The notes below the pieces were generated by a model. That model was not told the DNA's origin, searched no databases, and saw only the letters and a program-made list of their open reading frames with translations. The translations under genes and the position numbers were made by a program. A DNA stretch of 64,000 nucleotides from DASQFQ01 sp963722815 (GTDB lineage Bacteria > Actinomycetota > Thermoleophilia > Solirubrobacterales > Solirubrobacteraceae): the NCBI GenBank assembly GCA_963722815.1, contig CAVROM010000009.1, positions 62,001-126,000 of the forward strand. The letters are read 5' to 3'. Below are positions 55,429 to 63,803 of the stretch, piece by piece (within the stretch, counting starts at the first letter, position 1; each line of letters opens with the position of its first letter).

Positions 55429-55873
55429 ATGCTCCTCCGCAACATGCGCCTCCGCGCCCAGGACGAACAGGGATTCACCCTGATCGAGCTCTTGGTCGTC
55501 ATTCTGATCATCGGCATCCTCGCCGCGATCGCCCTTCCCGCCTTCCTCGGTCAGCGCGCCCGTGCGCAGGACACCGAGGCCAAGACCGGCGTCCGCCAGG
55601 GCCAGACGGCCATGGAGACGTTCTACACCGACAACCAGACCTATGTCGCGACGAAGGCTTCAGCTCGTCGACATCGAGCAGTCCCTGGCCGCGGCTCCCG
55701 GCAACTCGTTCACCGTCACGAGCCCGACCGTCGACTCCTACACGCTGAGCGTGCAGTCCAAGACGGGCAACACGTTCTCGATCGCCAAGGCGTCCGACGG
55801 AACGGTCACCCGCTCCTGCAGCCGCACCGGCGGCACCACCAAGGGCGGCTGCCCCTCCAGCAACAGCTGGTAG
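55429..55873 (+). pseudogene. pilA: major type IV pilin, second tandem copy, same frameshift
   Basis: ATG 55429 with AAAGGA upstream. It is a near-identical duplicate of the first pilin, offset by 540 bases: DEQGFTLIELLVVILIIGIL signal, QRARAQDTEAKTGVRQGQTA, then a +1 shift at the equivalent position (near 55658) to QLVDIEQSLAAAPGNSFTVT and the same C-terminal Cys loop. Differences cluster in the N-terminal few residues and at positions such as ASDGTV versus GVHGTV. The duplication looks recent or homogenised by gene conversion. Confidence 0.85.
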
Positions 55874-55890
55874 CAAGCCTGCTCCGGCGG

Positions 55891-55922
55891 GCCGGGAACG
55901 GCGCTCAAGCGCGGTCCCCGGC
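55891..55922 (+). terminator. hairpin after the second pilin
   Basis: GCCGGGAACGGCGCT and AGCGCGGTCCCCGGC pair with two mismatches around a two-base loop region. It overlaps the -35 part of the pilM promoter, so termination and initiation elements are interleaved. Confidence 0.5.
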
Positions 55923-55932
55923 CTGCCGATAC
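55905..55932 (+). promoter_or_regulatory. sigma-28/WhiG-like promoter of pilM
   Basis: TCAA (55905-55908), 16 bases, GCCGATAC (55925-55932), 7 bases before GTG 55940, so transcription would begin at about the start codon. Confidence 0.6.
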
Positions 55933-55939
55933 GAGCATC

Positions 55940-56992
55940 GTGCTCAAGCGGAATCGAAAGAACAACCAGTCGCTGGTCGGGCTCGATCTCGACCCCAGCC
56001 ACATCGCGGCCGCCGAGGTCAGCGTCAATGGCCACATCGCCATCAAGCGCGGCGCCGTCGCCGAGCTGCGCCCCGGCATCCTGCGCGACGGTGAGGTCAC
56101 CGACGCGCCGGCGCTGACCGAGGCGCTGAAGACCTTCTTCGCGGAGAACGACCTGCCCAAGAACGTCCGCCTGGGCGTCGCGAACCAGCGCATCGTCGTG
56201 CGCTCGCTCGACCTGCCGCCGCTCGAGGACCCAAGCAGCTCGACGCCGCCGTGCGCGCCGAGGCTCCCGACCACATCCCGATGCCGATGGACGAGGCGAT
56301 CCTCGACTACGTCCCGCTCGGGCTGGTCCAGAGCGTCGGCGGCCCGCGCATGCGCGTGGTCATCGTCGCCGCCCGCCGCGAGCTGATCGACCGTCTCGTC
56401 AGCGCGGCCAAGGGCGCCGGCCTGAAGGTCGAGGGCATCGACCTCGCCGCCTTCGGCATGGTTCGCGCGCTCGCCTCCAAGGAGGAGTGACAGCGGCGCC
56501 GTCCTCTACATCAACGTCGCCGGCCTCACCAACGTCGCGGTGGCCAACAGCACCGGCTGCCTGTTCACCCGTGCCGCCGCGGGCGGGCTCAGCGCGATCG
56601 TCGCGACGCTCGCCGAGCGCCGCTCGCTCACGCTCGAGCACGCGCGGATGTGGCTCGGCCACGTCGGCCTCGTGACGCCGCTGGCGTCCGTCGAGGGCGA
56701 CGCCGAGCTCGTCGCCGCCACCCGGGCCACGCTCGACGAGGGCGTGCACCAGCTGGCCGACACCGTCCGCAACTCGCTCAACTTCTACCGGATGCAGGAC
56801 AACGCCGAGACCGTCTCGCGCGCGCTCCTGACCGGGCCCGCCGTGACGATCCCCGGCTTCGCCGACAAGCTCGCCGAGCTGCTCAACCTGCCGGTCGAGA
56901 TCGCGGTCGCCGCGACCGACGAGGCGCTGACCGACGAAGTCGACCCCGGACGCCTGACGGTGGCCGCGGGTCTGGCGGTCGAGGACCGCTAG
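55940..56992 (+). pseudogene. pilM: type IV pilus assembly protein PilM, two frameshifts
   Basis: GTG 55940. NQSLVGLDLDPSHIAAAEVS is the actin-like phosphate-1 motif of PilM; LPKNVRLGVANQRIVVRSLD follows. After a one-base shift near 56232: RAEAPDHIPMPMDEAILDYV and VVIVAARRELIDRLVSAAKG. After another near 56488: VLYINVAGLTNVAVANSTGC, RNSLNFYRMQDNAETVSRAL, and VDPGRLTVAAGLAVEDR, the usual C-terminus. About 350 residues when joined, normal for the family. PilM is a cytoplasmic ring protein that binds the PilN N-terminus. Loss would be unexpected because pilN and pilO are intact, which favours sequence error here. Confidence 0.85.
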
Positions 56993-57030
56993 CCGCGCCG
57001 GCAACGGCGCCGGGGCAGGGTGCTGACAAC

Positions 57031-57804
57031 ATGACGGTCGCGATGACGCTTGCGTATGCAGCCGCCCTGGCAGGGGCGTTCGGCCTGATCATCGGCTCGT
57101 TCCTCAACGTGGTCGCCTACCGGCTGCCACGGCATGAGTCGGTCGTGTTCCCGGGCTCTCACTGCCCGAGCTGCGACACGCCGATCAAGGCCTACGACAA
57201 CGTGCCGGTGCTCTCGTGGCTGTGGCTGCGAGGGCGCTGCCGCTCGTGCCACACGTCGATCTCGGCGCGCTATCCGGTCGTCGAGGCGGTGACCGCGGCG
57301 CTGCTCGTCGCGGTCGTGCTCGACAAGGGCGCCGACAGCGACGCCTGGCTCGGGATCGCGTTCGTGATCCTGCTCGTCCCGGTCACGCTCATCGACCTCG
57401 ACCACAGGATCATCCCCAACACCTTGATGATCATCGGCACGGTCGTGTCGGTGGTGCTGATCCTGCTCACCGACCCGAGTGCGATGACCGAGCACCTGAT
57501 CGCCGCCGCGGCGGCAGGGAGCTTCCTGTTCATCGCCCTGCTCGCCTATCCCGGCGGGATGGGGATGGGAGACGTGAAGCTCGCGTTCGTCATGGGCCTC
57601 TTCCTGGGGCGCAACGTGGCGCCCGCGTTGATGGCCGGCTTCCTCGCCGGATCGATCGTCGGCGGGGCCATCATGGCCAAGAAGGGCGTCAAGGCGGGTC
57701 GCAAGACGAAGGTCCCGTTCGGCCCGTTCCTGGCCCTCGGCGGGCTCGTCGGGCTGTTCGTCGGCGACGCCATCGTCGAGTGGTACCTCGACACCTTCGT
57801 CTGA
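57031..57804 (+). CDS. pilD: prepilin peptidase/N-methyltransferase PilD
   Basis: 257 residues. FGLIIGSFLNVVAYRLPRHE opens the methyltransferase part; two Cys pairs (CPSC and CRSC) form the zinc site. The aspartyl protease Asp residues are in LIDLDHRIIPN and YPGGMGMGDVKLAFVMG. PFGPFLALGGLVGLFVGD closes the last helices. Eight membrane segments fit. It cleaves and N-methylates all prepilins encoded in this window. It lies between pilM and pilN, 38 bases after pilM. Confidence 0.95.
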   Translation: MTVAMTLAYAAALAGAFGLIIGSFLNVVAYRLPRHESVVFPGSHCPSCDTPIKAYDNVPVLSWLWLRGRCRSCHTSISARYPVVEAVTAALLVAVVLDKGADSDAWLGIAFVILLVPVTLIDLDHRIIPNTLMIIGTVVSVVLILLTDPSAMTEHLIAAAAAGSFLFIALLAYPGGMGMGDVKLAFVMGLFLGRNVAPALMAGFLAGSIVGGAIMAKKGVKAGRKTKVPFGPFLALGGLVGLFVGDAIVEWYLDTFV

Positions 57805-57806
57805 TC

Positions 57807-57834
57807 TAAAGGCCCGTCGGCGCCCTGCCGATAC
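57807..57834 (+). promoter_or_regulatory. sigma-28/WhiG-like promoter of pilN
   Basis: TAAA (57807-57810), 16 bases, GCCGATAC (57827-57834). This is the best match to the FliA/WhiG consensus in the window, overlapping the first bases after the pilD stop (TGATCTAAA). Confidence 0.7.
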
Positions 57835-57913
57835 CCCTTGCGTGACGCGGTGGGGCAGATGCCCGCGAACCGCGCGCCCGTCCTTCTCACCCCTCCACCT
57901 GGTCACTCACTCC

Positions 57914-58762
57914 ATGCGCGCAGTCAACCTCCTCACGCCCGAGATGCGCTCGTCGCAGAAGGGCTCCAGCGCTCCGCGTCCGGCAGCGATGACGACGCCT
58001 GGCGGCGTCGGCGCGATCGCTCTGCTCGGCGCCCTCGCGCTGATCGTGGCCGGCGTGGCCGGCTACGTGCTCTCCACCAACGTGGTGAAGCAGAAGCAGT
58101 CCGACCTGGCCGCCGTCAGCGCGAAGAACCAGGCCACGGTCAAGCGCGCCACCGCGCTCAAGCCGTACTCCGACTTCCAGACGCTCGCTCAGCAGCGTGC
58201 CGCCACGGTGCAGGCGCTGGCCAGCGCCCGGTTCGACTGGGAGCAGTCGTTCCGCGACCTCTCACGTGCGCTCCCGAAGGACGTCTACCTCGACACGCTC
58301 AAGGGCACGGTCGGCGGCGGCAGCGCAGCCGGCGGCTCGGGCATCCGCAGCGCGATCGGCTCGCCCGCCATCGAGCTCTCCGGCTGCACCAAGACCCAGC
58401 CCGGCGTGGCCCGCGTGATGTCCCGCCTGCGCAACGTGCAGGGCGTCACCCGCGTGAGCCTCTCCAAGTCCGAGAAGTCCGACACGGCGGCCGCGAACAG
58501 CGGCGGCAGCGCCACCGGCGGCTCGACCGTCGGGCCGTGCGGCAAGGGCTCGCCGCCCAGCTTCGAGGTCGTCGTCTTCTTCGAGAAGGCCACGGTCGCC
58601 GACGCGCTCGCCACGGCGACCGGCGACTCCTCCTCCGCCACCGGCGGCACCGCCGGCGCTTCGACGGCCAACGCCACCGAGCAGGCCAACGCCACCGGCA
58701 AGGGCACCGACGACTCGGCTGCCAAGGCTTCGTCCACCCCCGCCGCCACCCCCGGAGGCTGA
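57914..58762 (+). CDS. pilN: type IV pilus assembly protein PilN
   Basis: 282 residues from ATG 57914, chosen because MRAVNLLTPEMR is the conserved PilN N-terminus that binds PilM; a GTG at 57842 just after the promoter would add 24 unrelated residues. One membrane helix (GAIALLGALALIVAGVAGYV), a coiled coil (VKQKQSDLAAVSAKNQATVK), and the periplasm-side domain with FRDLSRALPKDVYLDTLKG and VMSRLRNVQGVTRVSLSKSE. A Ser/Thr/Ala-rich C-terminal tail is unusual. It forms the alignment complex with PilO. Confidence 0.9.
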   Translation: MRAVNLLTPEMRSSQKGSSAPRPAAMTTPGGVGAIALLGALALIVAGVAGYVLSTNVVKQKQSDLAAVSAKNQATVKRATALKPYSDFQTLAQQRAATVQALASARFDWEQSFRDLSRALPKDVYLDTLKGTVGGGSAAGGSGIRSAIGSPAIELSGCTKTQPGVARVMSRLRNVQGVTRVSLSKSEKSDTAAANSGGSATGGSTVGPCGKGSPPSFEVVVFFEKATVADALATATGDSSSATGGTAGASTANATEQANATGKGTDDSAAKASSTPAATPGG

Positions 58763-58766
58763 TCCC

Positions 58767-59528
58767 GTGTCTCGCCGAAACTCGATGCTGATCGCCGTCG
58801 TGGCCGTGGTGGCCGCGATCGGCGCCTACTGGATGCTCGTCCTCTCGCCCAAGCGCGAGGAGGCCGTCAAGCTCGACGGGCAGATCACCCAGCAGCAGAG
58901 CGCGCTCGCGACGGCTGAAGCCGACGTGGCGACCTACGAGGCCGCCCAGAAGCACTACAAGGCGAACTACTCGATGGTGGCGCGGCTCGGCAAGGCCGTC
59001 CCGGCCGACGACGACGTGCGCTCGCTGCTCGTCCAGGTCAACGCGGCCGCCAGGCGCGCCGGCGTCGACTTCCGGACGATCAACATCAGCGCCCAGGGCG
59101 CGCCGAGCACCGGCCCCCAGGCCGCGCCGACGACCGACAAGGCACCGCCTCCGGGCGCCTCGACGGTCGGCACCGCCGGCTTCTCGACGATGCCGTTCTC
59201 GTTCAACTTCAAGGGCAGCTTCTTCCAGCTCGGCAAGTTCTTCAACCGGATCGACAGGTTCGTCGCGGTCCGCAACGGCGGGCTGGACGTGACCGGGCGG
59301 CTGCTGCTGCTCAACAGCATCACGATCACGCCCGACACGGAGAAGGGCTTCCCGCACCTCACGGCCGACGTGACCGCGAACAGCTATCTGCTGCCGCCCA
59401 CGGAGGGCCTGACCGCCGGTGCGACCGCCGCGGGTCCGACCGGCGCAGCTGCCGGAGGCGCCGCGACGCCGTCGCCCAGCACCCCCGCAACCACCACGAC
59501 CGCAGCGATTTCTGGAGTCAACCCATGA
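58767..59528 (+). CDS. pilO: type IV pilus assembly protein PilO
   Basis: 253 residues from GTG 58767. Membrane helix MLIAVVAVVAAIGAYWMLVL, coiled coil (EEAVKLDGQITQQQSALATA), then a ferredoxin-like core: VPADDDVRSLLVQVNAAARR, FSFNFKGSFFQLGKFFNRID-type segment, and LLLLNSITITPDTEKGFPHL. A Gly/Ala/Thr-rich tail follows. Partner of PilN. Its stop overlaps the next ATG (ATGA). Confidence 0.9.
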   Translation: MSRRNSMLIAVVAVVAAIGAYWMLVLSPKREEAVKLDGQITQQQSALATAEADVATYEAAQKHYKANYSMVARLGKAVPADDDVRSLLVQVNAAARRAGVDFRTINISAQGAPSTGPQAAPTTDKAPPPGASTVGTAGFSTMPFSFNFKGSFFQLGKFFNRIDRFVAVRNGGLDVTGRLLLLNSITITPDTEKGFPHLTADVTANSYLLPPTEGLTAGATAAGPTGAAAGGAATPSPSTPATTTTAAISGVNP

Positions 59529-60466
59529 GCGTGATCAACGACACTTGGCGCTTCCTGGTGGGGCGCCGGCTGTGGCCGGTGGCCATCCTCCTGGTCGCCC
59601 TGGCCGTCGCAGTGCCGATGCTCCTCGCCAAGGATCCGGCGCCCGCGCCGGCCGAGGCTCCGACCGTGGCCGTGAAGGCCGACAAGGACGCCGTGCTGGC
59701 CGAGGATCCGATCGTGACCCAGGCCTCCGACGGCGACCGCAGCGGCCGCCGCCAGGTGCTCGGCTCCCGCAAGGACCCCTTCAAGCCCAAGGTGACTCCG
59801 ACTCCGACCCCGAAGCCGGAGACCGCCAAGACGACGGAGCCCGGCTCCGGCGCGTCGACCGGCGCGTCGACCGGCGCGACCGGTGGCGAGACCCCGTCCA
59901 CGGGCGCCTCGCCCGCGCCGGACACCACCACGCCGGTGGTCCCCAAGAAGAAGAAGTACGAGCTGTACGAGCTGTCGGTGCGCTTCGGCGCGTCGACCGA
60001 CGGGCCCTCGCACAAGCGCGTCAAGCGCCTGCAGGCCCTGCCGTCGAACTCGAACGCCGTGCTGATCTACCTGGGCGTGCTGAATGACAAGAAGACCGCG
60101 GTCTTCCTGCTCGACTCCGGCGTCGTCGCCGAGGGCGACGGGGACTGCAAGCCGTCGCGTGCTCAGTGCGAGACGATCCAGATCCGCGAGGGCGAGACCG
60201 AGTTCTTCGACGTGCCCGGCGGCGCTCAGTACGAGCTCGACGTGGTCAAGATCCACAAGTCCACGACGACGGACGCCAAGCAGGCCAAGAAGGCCCGGGC
60301 TGCCGTCTCGCCGAAGGGCCGCATGATCCTGCGCGCCCGGGTCGCCGGCGACGGGCCGCTGCGCTACCGCTACGACGCGAAGACCGGGCGGCTGCAGAAG
60401 CTGTCCAAGAAGGCCTACAAGGCCGTCGTCGCCAAGGTCGCGCGCGCCGCGCGAGCCCACTTCTAG
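59525..60466 (+). CDS. pilus-associated membrane protein, PilP-like position
   Basis: 313 residues. Short cytoplasmic start, one helix (LWPVAILLVALAVAVPMLLA), a Thr/Pro/Gly-rich linker with repeated GASTGAST units, the motif RRQVLGSRKDPFKPK, and a C-terminal globular domain (YELYELSVRFGAS, VLIYLGVLNDKKTAVFLLDS, CKPSRAQCETIQIREGETEF). The RKDPFKPK motif resembles the element by which PilP-type proteins contact partners, but the fold is not classical PilP and there is no lipobox. Last gene of the pilM-to-here set, followed by a strong terminator. Confidence 0.65.
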   Translation: MSVINDTWRFLVGRRLWPVAILLVALAVAVPMLLAKDPAPAPAEAPTVAVKADKDAVLAEDPIVTQASDGDRSGRRQVLGSRKDPFKPKVTPTPTPKPETAKTTEPGSGASTGASTGATGGETPSTGASPAPDTTTPVVPKKKKYELYELSVRFGASTDGPSHKRVKRLQALPSNSNAVLIYLGVLNDKKTAVFLLDSGVVAEGDGDCKPSRAQCETIQIREGETEFFDVPGGAQYELDVVKIHKSTTTDAKQAKKARAAVSPKGRMILRARVAGDGPLRYRYDAKTGRLQKLSKKAYKAVVAKVARAARAHF

Positions 60467-60478
60467 TCTCAGGCCACC

Positions 60479-60508
60479 GCGTGCGCCGGGTGTGAACCCG
60501 GCGCACGC
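60479..60508 (+). terminator. terminator of the pilus operon
   Basis: GCGTGCGCCGGGT-GTGA-ACCCGGCGCACGC is a perfect 13-bp stem with a GNRA-type tetraloop, 13 bases after the stop. No U-tract. Confidence 0.8.
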
Positions 60509-60509
60509 T

Positions 60510-60672
60510 TGAGCCCGCCGAAGAAGTCGGCACGCCCGGACACGACCGATCCGCGGCGCAGGACTCCACCCGAGACCTCGCCAATAGCACCACTATTGGC
60601 TTCGCCCTCGTGCAGCGTCCTGCATCCACGGCTCGCCGTTCCGGACGCGCCGCCTGTTCTTCGGCGGGCTCA
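60510..60672 (+). ncRNA. nested multi-stem RNA candidate upstream of aroC
   Basis: A perfect long-range stem GAGCCCGCCGAAGAA (60511-60525)/TTCTTCGGCGGGCTC (60657-60671) encloses further nested helices: CCGGA 60536-60540/TCCGG 60640-60644, GCAGGAC 60558-60564/GTCCTGC 60617-60623, CGAG 60571-60574/CTCG 60607-60610, and hairpin GCCAATAG-CACCA-CTATTGGC (60580-60600). All are compatible at once. It ends 14 bases before the aroC GTG. It does not match a riboswitch class I know. It may be a leader RNA, attenuator or independent small RNA. Confidence 0.55.
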
Positions 60673-60685
60673 TAAGCTTCCAGGC

Positions 60686-61858
60686 GTGTCGCTGCGCCTG
60701 ATCACGGCCGGGGAGTCCCATGGCCCCGGCCTCACCTGCATCGTCGAGGGCCTGCCCGCGGGGCTGGAGCTCGACCCCGATGCCATCAACGCCGACATGG
60801 CGCGTCGTCAGCTCGGTCACGGCCGCGGCGGGCGCATGAAGATCGAGCGCGACGCCGCCGAGGTCACCTCCGGCGTCCGCCACGGGCTCACGCTCGGCGG
60901 CCCGATCGCGCTCTCGGTGCGCAACCGCGACTACGCGAACTGGGAGGAGCGGATGAACCCGTGGCCGGTCGAGGCCGCGGTCCCCGAGGTGCACCTCCCG
61001 CGCCCCGGCCATGCCGACCTCGCCGGGGTGCAGAAGTACGGCTTCACCGACGTGCGCAACGTGCTCGAGCGCGCCAGCGCGCGCGAGACCGCGGCGCGCG
61101 TGGCCGGCGGCGCGCTCGCCAAGGCGTTCCTGCGCGCGCTCGGCGTCGAGGTCGTCTCGCACGTGACGCAGATCGGCTCGGTCCAGGCGCCGGAGCGCAA
61201 CGGGCTCGCGTTCGAGGACTTCGCCGAGGTCGATGCCTCGCCGGTCCGCTGCCTCGACACCGACGCCTCGAAGGCGATGGTCCAGGAGATCAACGCGCTG
61301 CGGAAGGCGAACGAGTCGCTCGGCGGCGTCTTCGAGGTGCGCGCGTTCGGGCTCGTGCCCGGCCTCGGCTCGCACGTCTCGTGGGAGGAGCGGCTCGACG
61401 GCCGCATCGGCCTGGCCATGCTCTCGATCCAGGCGATCAAGGGCTGCGGGATCGGCGACGGCTTCGACCTCGCCGGCCGCCCCGGGTCGGCTGCCCATGA
61501 CGAGATCTTCTACGAGGAGGAGCGCGGCTACTTCCGCGAGACCAACCGCTCGGGCGGGGTCGAGGGCGGCATGTCGACCGGCGAGCCGCTCGTGGTCCGC
61601 TGCGCGATGAAGCCGCTGCCGACGCTGACCAAGCCGCTGCGCTCGGTCGACATCGCCACCCGCGAGCCGGCCGCCGCGCTGCGCGAGCGGACCGACTCCT
61701 GCACCGTCCCGGCCGCCGGCGTGGTGGGGGAGGCGATGCTGGCGATCGTGCTCGCCAGCGCCTACCGCGAGAAGTTCGGCGGCGACCACGTCGACGACGT
61801 CCGCGCGGCGCTCGCCGCCTACGAGGAGCGGATCGGGTGGAAGCGGCGCCGGCCCTAG
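60686..61858 (+). CDS. aroC: chorismate synthase
   Basis: 390 residues from GTG 60686; upstream codons of the frame belong to the structured leader. SLRLITAGESHGPGLTCIVE is the classic N-terminus (GESHG, FMN site), followed by RRQLGHGRGGRMKIERDAAE, YADFTDVRNVLERASARETA-like ADLAGVQKYGFTDVRNVLER, and TNRSGGVEGGMSTGEPLVVR. It makes chorismate from EPSP with reduced FMN. First gene of an aroC-aroKB-aroQ-pepQ operon with overlaps. Confidence 0.95.
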   Translation: MSLRLITAGESHGPGLTCIVEGLPAGLELDPDAINADMARRQLGHGRGGRMKIERDAAEVTSGVRHGLTLGGPIALSVRNRDYANWEERMNPWPVEAAVPEVHLPRPGHADLAGVQKYGFTDVRNVLERASARETAARVAGGALAKAFLRALGVEVVSHVTQIGSVQAPERNGLAFEDFAEVDASPVRCLDTDASKAMVQEINALRKANESLGGVFEVRAFGLVPGLGSHVSWEERLDGRIGLAMLSIQAIKGCGIGDGFDLAGRPGSAAHDEIFYEEERGYFRETNRSGGVEGGMSTGEPLVVRCAMKPLPTLTKPLRSVDIATREPAAALRERTDSCTVPAAGVVGEAMLAIVLASAYREKFGGDHVDDVRAALAAYEERIGWKRRRP

Positions 61859-63372
61859 ACACTGGCTCGCTGGTCTTCATCGGCTTCATGGGCGCCGGCA
61901 AGTCGCTGGCGGCGCGGACCGCCGGCGCGGCCATGGGCGTCGAGGCCGTCGACTCCGACCACCTGCTCGAGCGGCGGCTCGGGAGCTCGATCGAGGACTA
62001 CTTCGGCTCGCACGGCGAGCGCGCGTTCCGCGAGCAGGAGGAGGAGGCGGTCTGCGAGCTGCTCGAGGCGCCGCCCGCGCCGGTGCTGTCGCTCGGCGGC
62101 GGCGCGATCACCTCCGAGCGCGTGCGCGCGGCGCTCGCCCGCCATACCGTGGTGCTGCTCGATGTCGACGCCGAGACCGCGTGGCAGCGCTGCCGCTCCG
62201 GCCGCCCGCTCGCCCGCGACCGCGATCGCTTCGACCGCCTGCACGCCGAGCGGGCGCCGCTCTACGCCGGGCTCGCCGACGTGATCCTGCCCGCCGAGCG
62301 CCGCGACGAGGTGCGCCGCGCGCTCCCGGCCATCCGCGACCTCGCGCACCTCCCGCCCGGGACGAAGCTGCTGTGGGCGGGCGACTACCCCGTGTTCGTG
62401 GGGGAGGGCGTGCTCTCGCCGAGCCGCTGGCCGGTCGCCGGCCGGCGCTTCCTCGTCACCGACGAGGCGGTCGGCCCGCACTACGCCGCGCGGCTGGGGG
62501 ACGTCGAACGCGACGTGCGCATCGCGCCGGGCGAGGCGGCAAAGACGCTGGAGACCGCGGGCGAGATCCTGCGCGCGCTCGCGGAGGCCGGCATGGCCCA
62601 CGACGACCACGTGGTCGCGCTCGGCGGCGGCGTGGTGGGGGACGTGGCGGGCTTCTGCGCCGCCGTCTACCAGCGCGGCGTGCCGGTCGTGCAGGTGCCG
62701 ACCACGCTCGTCGCCCAGGTCGACTCCGCCTACGGCGGCAAGACCGGCGTCGACCTGCCGGAGGGCAAGAACTACGTCGGCGCCTACCACCAGCCCGCGG
62801 CGGTGCTCGCCGACCCGTCGACGCTGGCGACCCTGCCCGCCGAGGAGCTCGCGGCCGGCTGGGCCGAGGTGGTCAAGACCGGCCTGATCGCGGGCGGCGA
62901 CCTGTGGCGGCGCGTGCGCTCCCGCGAGCGCACCCGGAGGCCGGACCGCGACCTCGTGCTCGCGTGCGCACGCGTGAAGCTGCGGATCGTGGCCCAGGAC
63001 GAGCGCGACGCCGGCCTGCGCCAGACCCTCAACCTCGGCCATACGGTTGGGCATGCGATCGAGACCGCGACCGGCTACCGGCGCTACCGCCACGGCGAGG
63101 CGGTCGGCCTCGGCCTGCTCGCCGCGCTCACGCTCTCCCAGCAGCCCGAGCTGCGCGAGGAGGTCGCGGGGCTGCTGGCCGCCCAGGGGCTGCCCGTTCA
63201 GCTGGACCCCGCCGTCGACCGCGACGCGGTGGCCGTCGCCGTCCAGCGCGACAAGAAGCGCCGCGGCGGCCGAGTGGGCTTCGTCCTGGTGGAGGCGCCG
63301 GGCCGCACGCGCACGGGCTGCCGCGTGGCGGAGGGCGACCTGCGAGCCGCGATCGAGGAGTTGACGCGATGA
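61837..63372 (+). CDS. aroKB: bifunctional shikimate kinase / 3-dehydroquinate synthase
   Basis: 511 residues from GTG 61837, overlapping the end of aroC by 22 bases. Residues 10-170 are shikimate kinase: FIGFMGAGKSLAARTAG (Walker A), DSDHLLERRLG, LSLGGGAITS and CRSGRPLARDRDRF (lid). Residues 170-511 are dehydroquinate synthase: DDHVVALGGGVVGDVAGFCA (NAD site), VPTTLVAQVDSAYGGKTGVD, LNLGHTVGHAIE (metal-binding His) and RYRHGEAVGLG. It performs steps 2 and 5 of the shikimate pathway. The fused arrangement is known in some bacteria and seems usual in this group. Confidence 0.93.
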   Translation: MEAAPALDTGSLVFIGFMGAGKSLAARTAGAAMGVEAVDSDHLLERRLGSSIEDYFGSHGERAFREQEEEAVCELLEAPPAPVLSLGGGAITSERVRAALARHTVVLLDVDAETAWQRCRSGRPLARDRDRFDRLHAERAPLYAGLADVILPAERRDEVRRALPAIRDLAHLPPGTKLLWAGDYPVFVGEGVLSPSRWPVAGRRFLVTDEAVGPHYAARLGDVERDVRIAPGEAAKTLETAGEILRALAEAGMAHDDHVVALGGGVVGDVAGFCAAVYQRGVPVVQVPTTLVAQVDSAYGGKTGVDLPEGKNYVGAYHQPAAVLADPSTLATLPAEELAAGWAEVVKTGLIAGGDLWRRVRSRERTRRPDRDLVLACARVKLRIVAQDERDAGLRQTLNLGHTVGHAIETATGYRRYRHGEAVGLGLLAALTLSQQPELREEVAGLLAAQGLPVQLDPAVDRDAVAVAVQRDKKRRGGRVGFVLVEAPGRTRTGCRVAEGDLRAAIEELTR

Positions 63373-63803
63373 AGGACCGCGTGGCGGTCATGCACGGTGT
63401 GAACCTCGACATGCTCGAGCGGCGTCCCTCGGACGTCTACGGCGAGCTGTCGTTCCCCCAGCTCGAGCGCCAGATCGGCAAGTTCGCGCAGGAGCTGGGG
63501 CTCGAGACACGCTTCTTCCAGTCCAACTTCGAGGGCGAGTTCGTCGAGGAGCTGCATCGCGCGGCCGACTACGCCGACGGGCTGCTGCTCAATCCCGGCG
63601 CCTGGACGCACTACGCGTGGGCGCTGCGTGACGCGGTCGAGATCGCCGGGCTGCCGGCGGTGGAGGTGCATCTCTCCGACATCGCGGCGCGCGAGGAGTG
63701 GCGGCAGCTCTCGGTGCTCGAGGGCGTCGTCGTCGGGCAGGTGAAGGGTCAGGGCGTCGACGGCTACCGCAGCGCGTTCGAGATGCTCAAGGAGGCGATG
63801 TGA
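63369..63803 (+). CDS. aroQ: 3-dehydroquinate dehydratase, type II
   Basis: 144 residues, ATG overlapping the aroKB stop (ATGA). Type II signature: VAVMHGVNLDMLERRPSDVYG (Asn and Tyr/Arg of the lid), FFQSNFEGEFVEELH, GLLLNPGAWTHYAWALRDAV (active-site His), PAVEVHLSDIAAREEWRQLS. The usual first GxNLNxLG is changed to GVNLDML, a mild variation. It dehydrates 3-dehydroquinate to 3-dehydroshikimate. Stop overlaps the next GTG. Confidence 0.93.
   Translation: MKDRVAVMHGVNLDMLERRPSDVYGELSFPQLERQIGKFAQELGLETRFFQSNFEGEFVEELHRAADYADGLLLNPGAWTHYAWALRDAVEIAGLPAVEVHLSDIAAREEWRQLSVLEGVVVGQVKGQGVDGYRSAFEMLKEAM

Noticed and set aside
57842..57913. pilN start at GTG 57842
   Set aside because: It is positioned leaderlessly after the promoter, but the 24 extra residues are not family-like and MRAVNLL at 57914 is the conserved PilN N-terminus.
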